Shown one piece after another: positions 63,945 through 64,000 of a stretch of DNA of 64,000 nt; position 1 is the stretch's first letter; each line of letters begins with the position of its first letter. The translations under genes and the position numbers were made by a program. This DNA is from Rhizobium sp. CFBP 8762 (GTDB taxonomy: Bacteria; Pseudomonadota; Alphaproteobacteria; Rhizobiales; Rhizobiaceae), in contig NZ_JACYUD010000003.1 in assembly GCF_014841565.1 (NCBI RefSeq), positions 357,216 through 421,215 on the forward strand. Reading direction: 5' to 3'. The notes below the pieces were generated by a model. That model saw nothing but the letters and a program-made list of their open reading frames with translations. It was not told where the DNA came from and did not search any database.

Positions 63945-64000
63945 CGTGTCGTCAGTTGAGTGAAATGACCGCAGCGATGAGCTGCACGGCTCCGAGAAAA
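63942..64000 (-). mobile_element. IS5-family (IS427-like) insertion sequence, partial
   Basis: The minus strand from the window edge reads FLGAVQLIAAVISLN followed by TGA (63952-63954), a common C-terminus of IS427-group transposases. A terminal inverted repeat GGGCGTGTCGTCAG follows directly, the usual short distance from stop to IS end. The sequence next to the end is GACTA, compatible with the TA or CTAG target preference of this group. The rest of the element lies outside the window. Confidence 0.85.

Overview
The window comes from an alphaproteobacterium of the order Hyphomicrobiales (Rhizobiales), most likely close to Brucella/Ochrobactrum. The pointers are a BP26-like SIMPL protein, the gatB/yqeY-dnaG-rpoD order, a trxB-lsrB(vtlR)-AbcR sRNA-arsR locus, the ilvE-petP-petR-kinase group, a BA14K protein and an LpsB/LpcC-type core mannosyltransferase beside greA. 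Species assignment is an inference.

Bases 1 to about 19,822 are the right part of a Mu-like transposable prophage; its left part lies outside the window. Gene order follows phage Mu from gp35 to gp50: gp35 end, gp36, gp37, gp38, sheath (L), tube (M), tail assembly chaperone with a -1 frameshift, tape measure, DNA circularisation (N), P, spike/gp45, [accessory island], gp46 (W), gp47, gp48, fibre, a DUF4376 fibre-associated protein, Com, and a DNA cytosine methyltransferase where Mu carries mom. Between gp45 and gp46 lies an AT-richer, three-gene island (about 9.73-12.54 kb). It encodes a protein with a nucleoside-deoxyribosyltransferase/TIR-like C-terminal domain and a convergent two-gene unit of a ThsB-like TIR protein plus a SLATT-type membrane protein. 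This looks like an anti-phage system related in logic to Thoeris. The 3' part of the methyltransferase is overprinted by a second frame that also looks protein-like. A DUF6492 glycosyltransferase and an array of repeats ending in GGCTACA (probable transposase-binding prophage end) close the element just before a tRNA-Ile(CAU) gene.

From 20 to 64 kb the window is core chromosome. In order: bp26-like gene, a proline-rich secreted protein, rpoD, dnaG, yqeY; carA; a MATE exporter; a YpfJ-type metalloprotease; thiC-thiO-thiS-thiG under a TPP riboswitch (no thiE follows); carB; greA; then a run of six LPS/polysaccharide glycosyltransferase genes (38.9-45.1 kb). Next come an Lrp regulator divergent from trxB, lsrB/vtlR, a probable AbcR sRNA with promoter and terminator, an ArsR regulator with operator-like repeats, an Old Yellow Enzyme, NDH-2, a membrane diguanylate cyclase, aspartate aminotransferase, two tiny membrane proteins, a PQQ sugar dehydrogenase, a DUF1176 protein, an EamA transporter, cspA with a long leader, BA14K, a metallo-beta-lactamase-fold hydrolase, ilvE, and divergently petP-petR-histidine kinase.

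The right edge holds a hydrolase gene cut short by an IS5-family (IS427-like) insertion sequence that runs out of the window. A 43-base palindromic repeat occurs twice, once inside the prophage (4031-4073) and once inside the petR-kinase operon (61825-61867).
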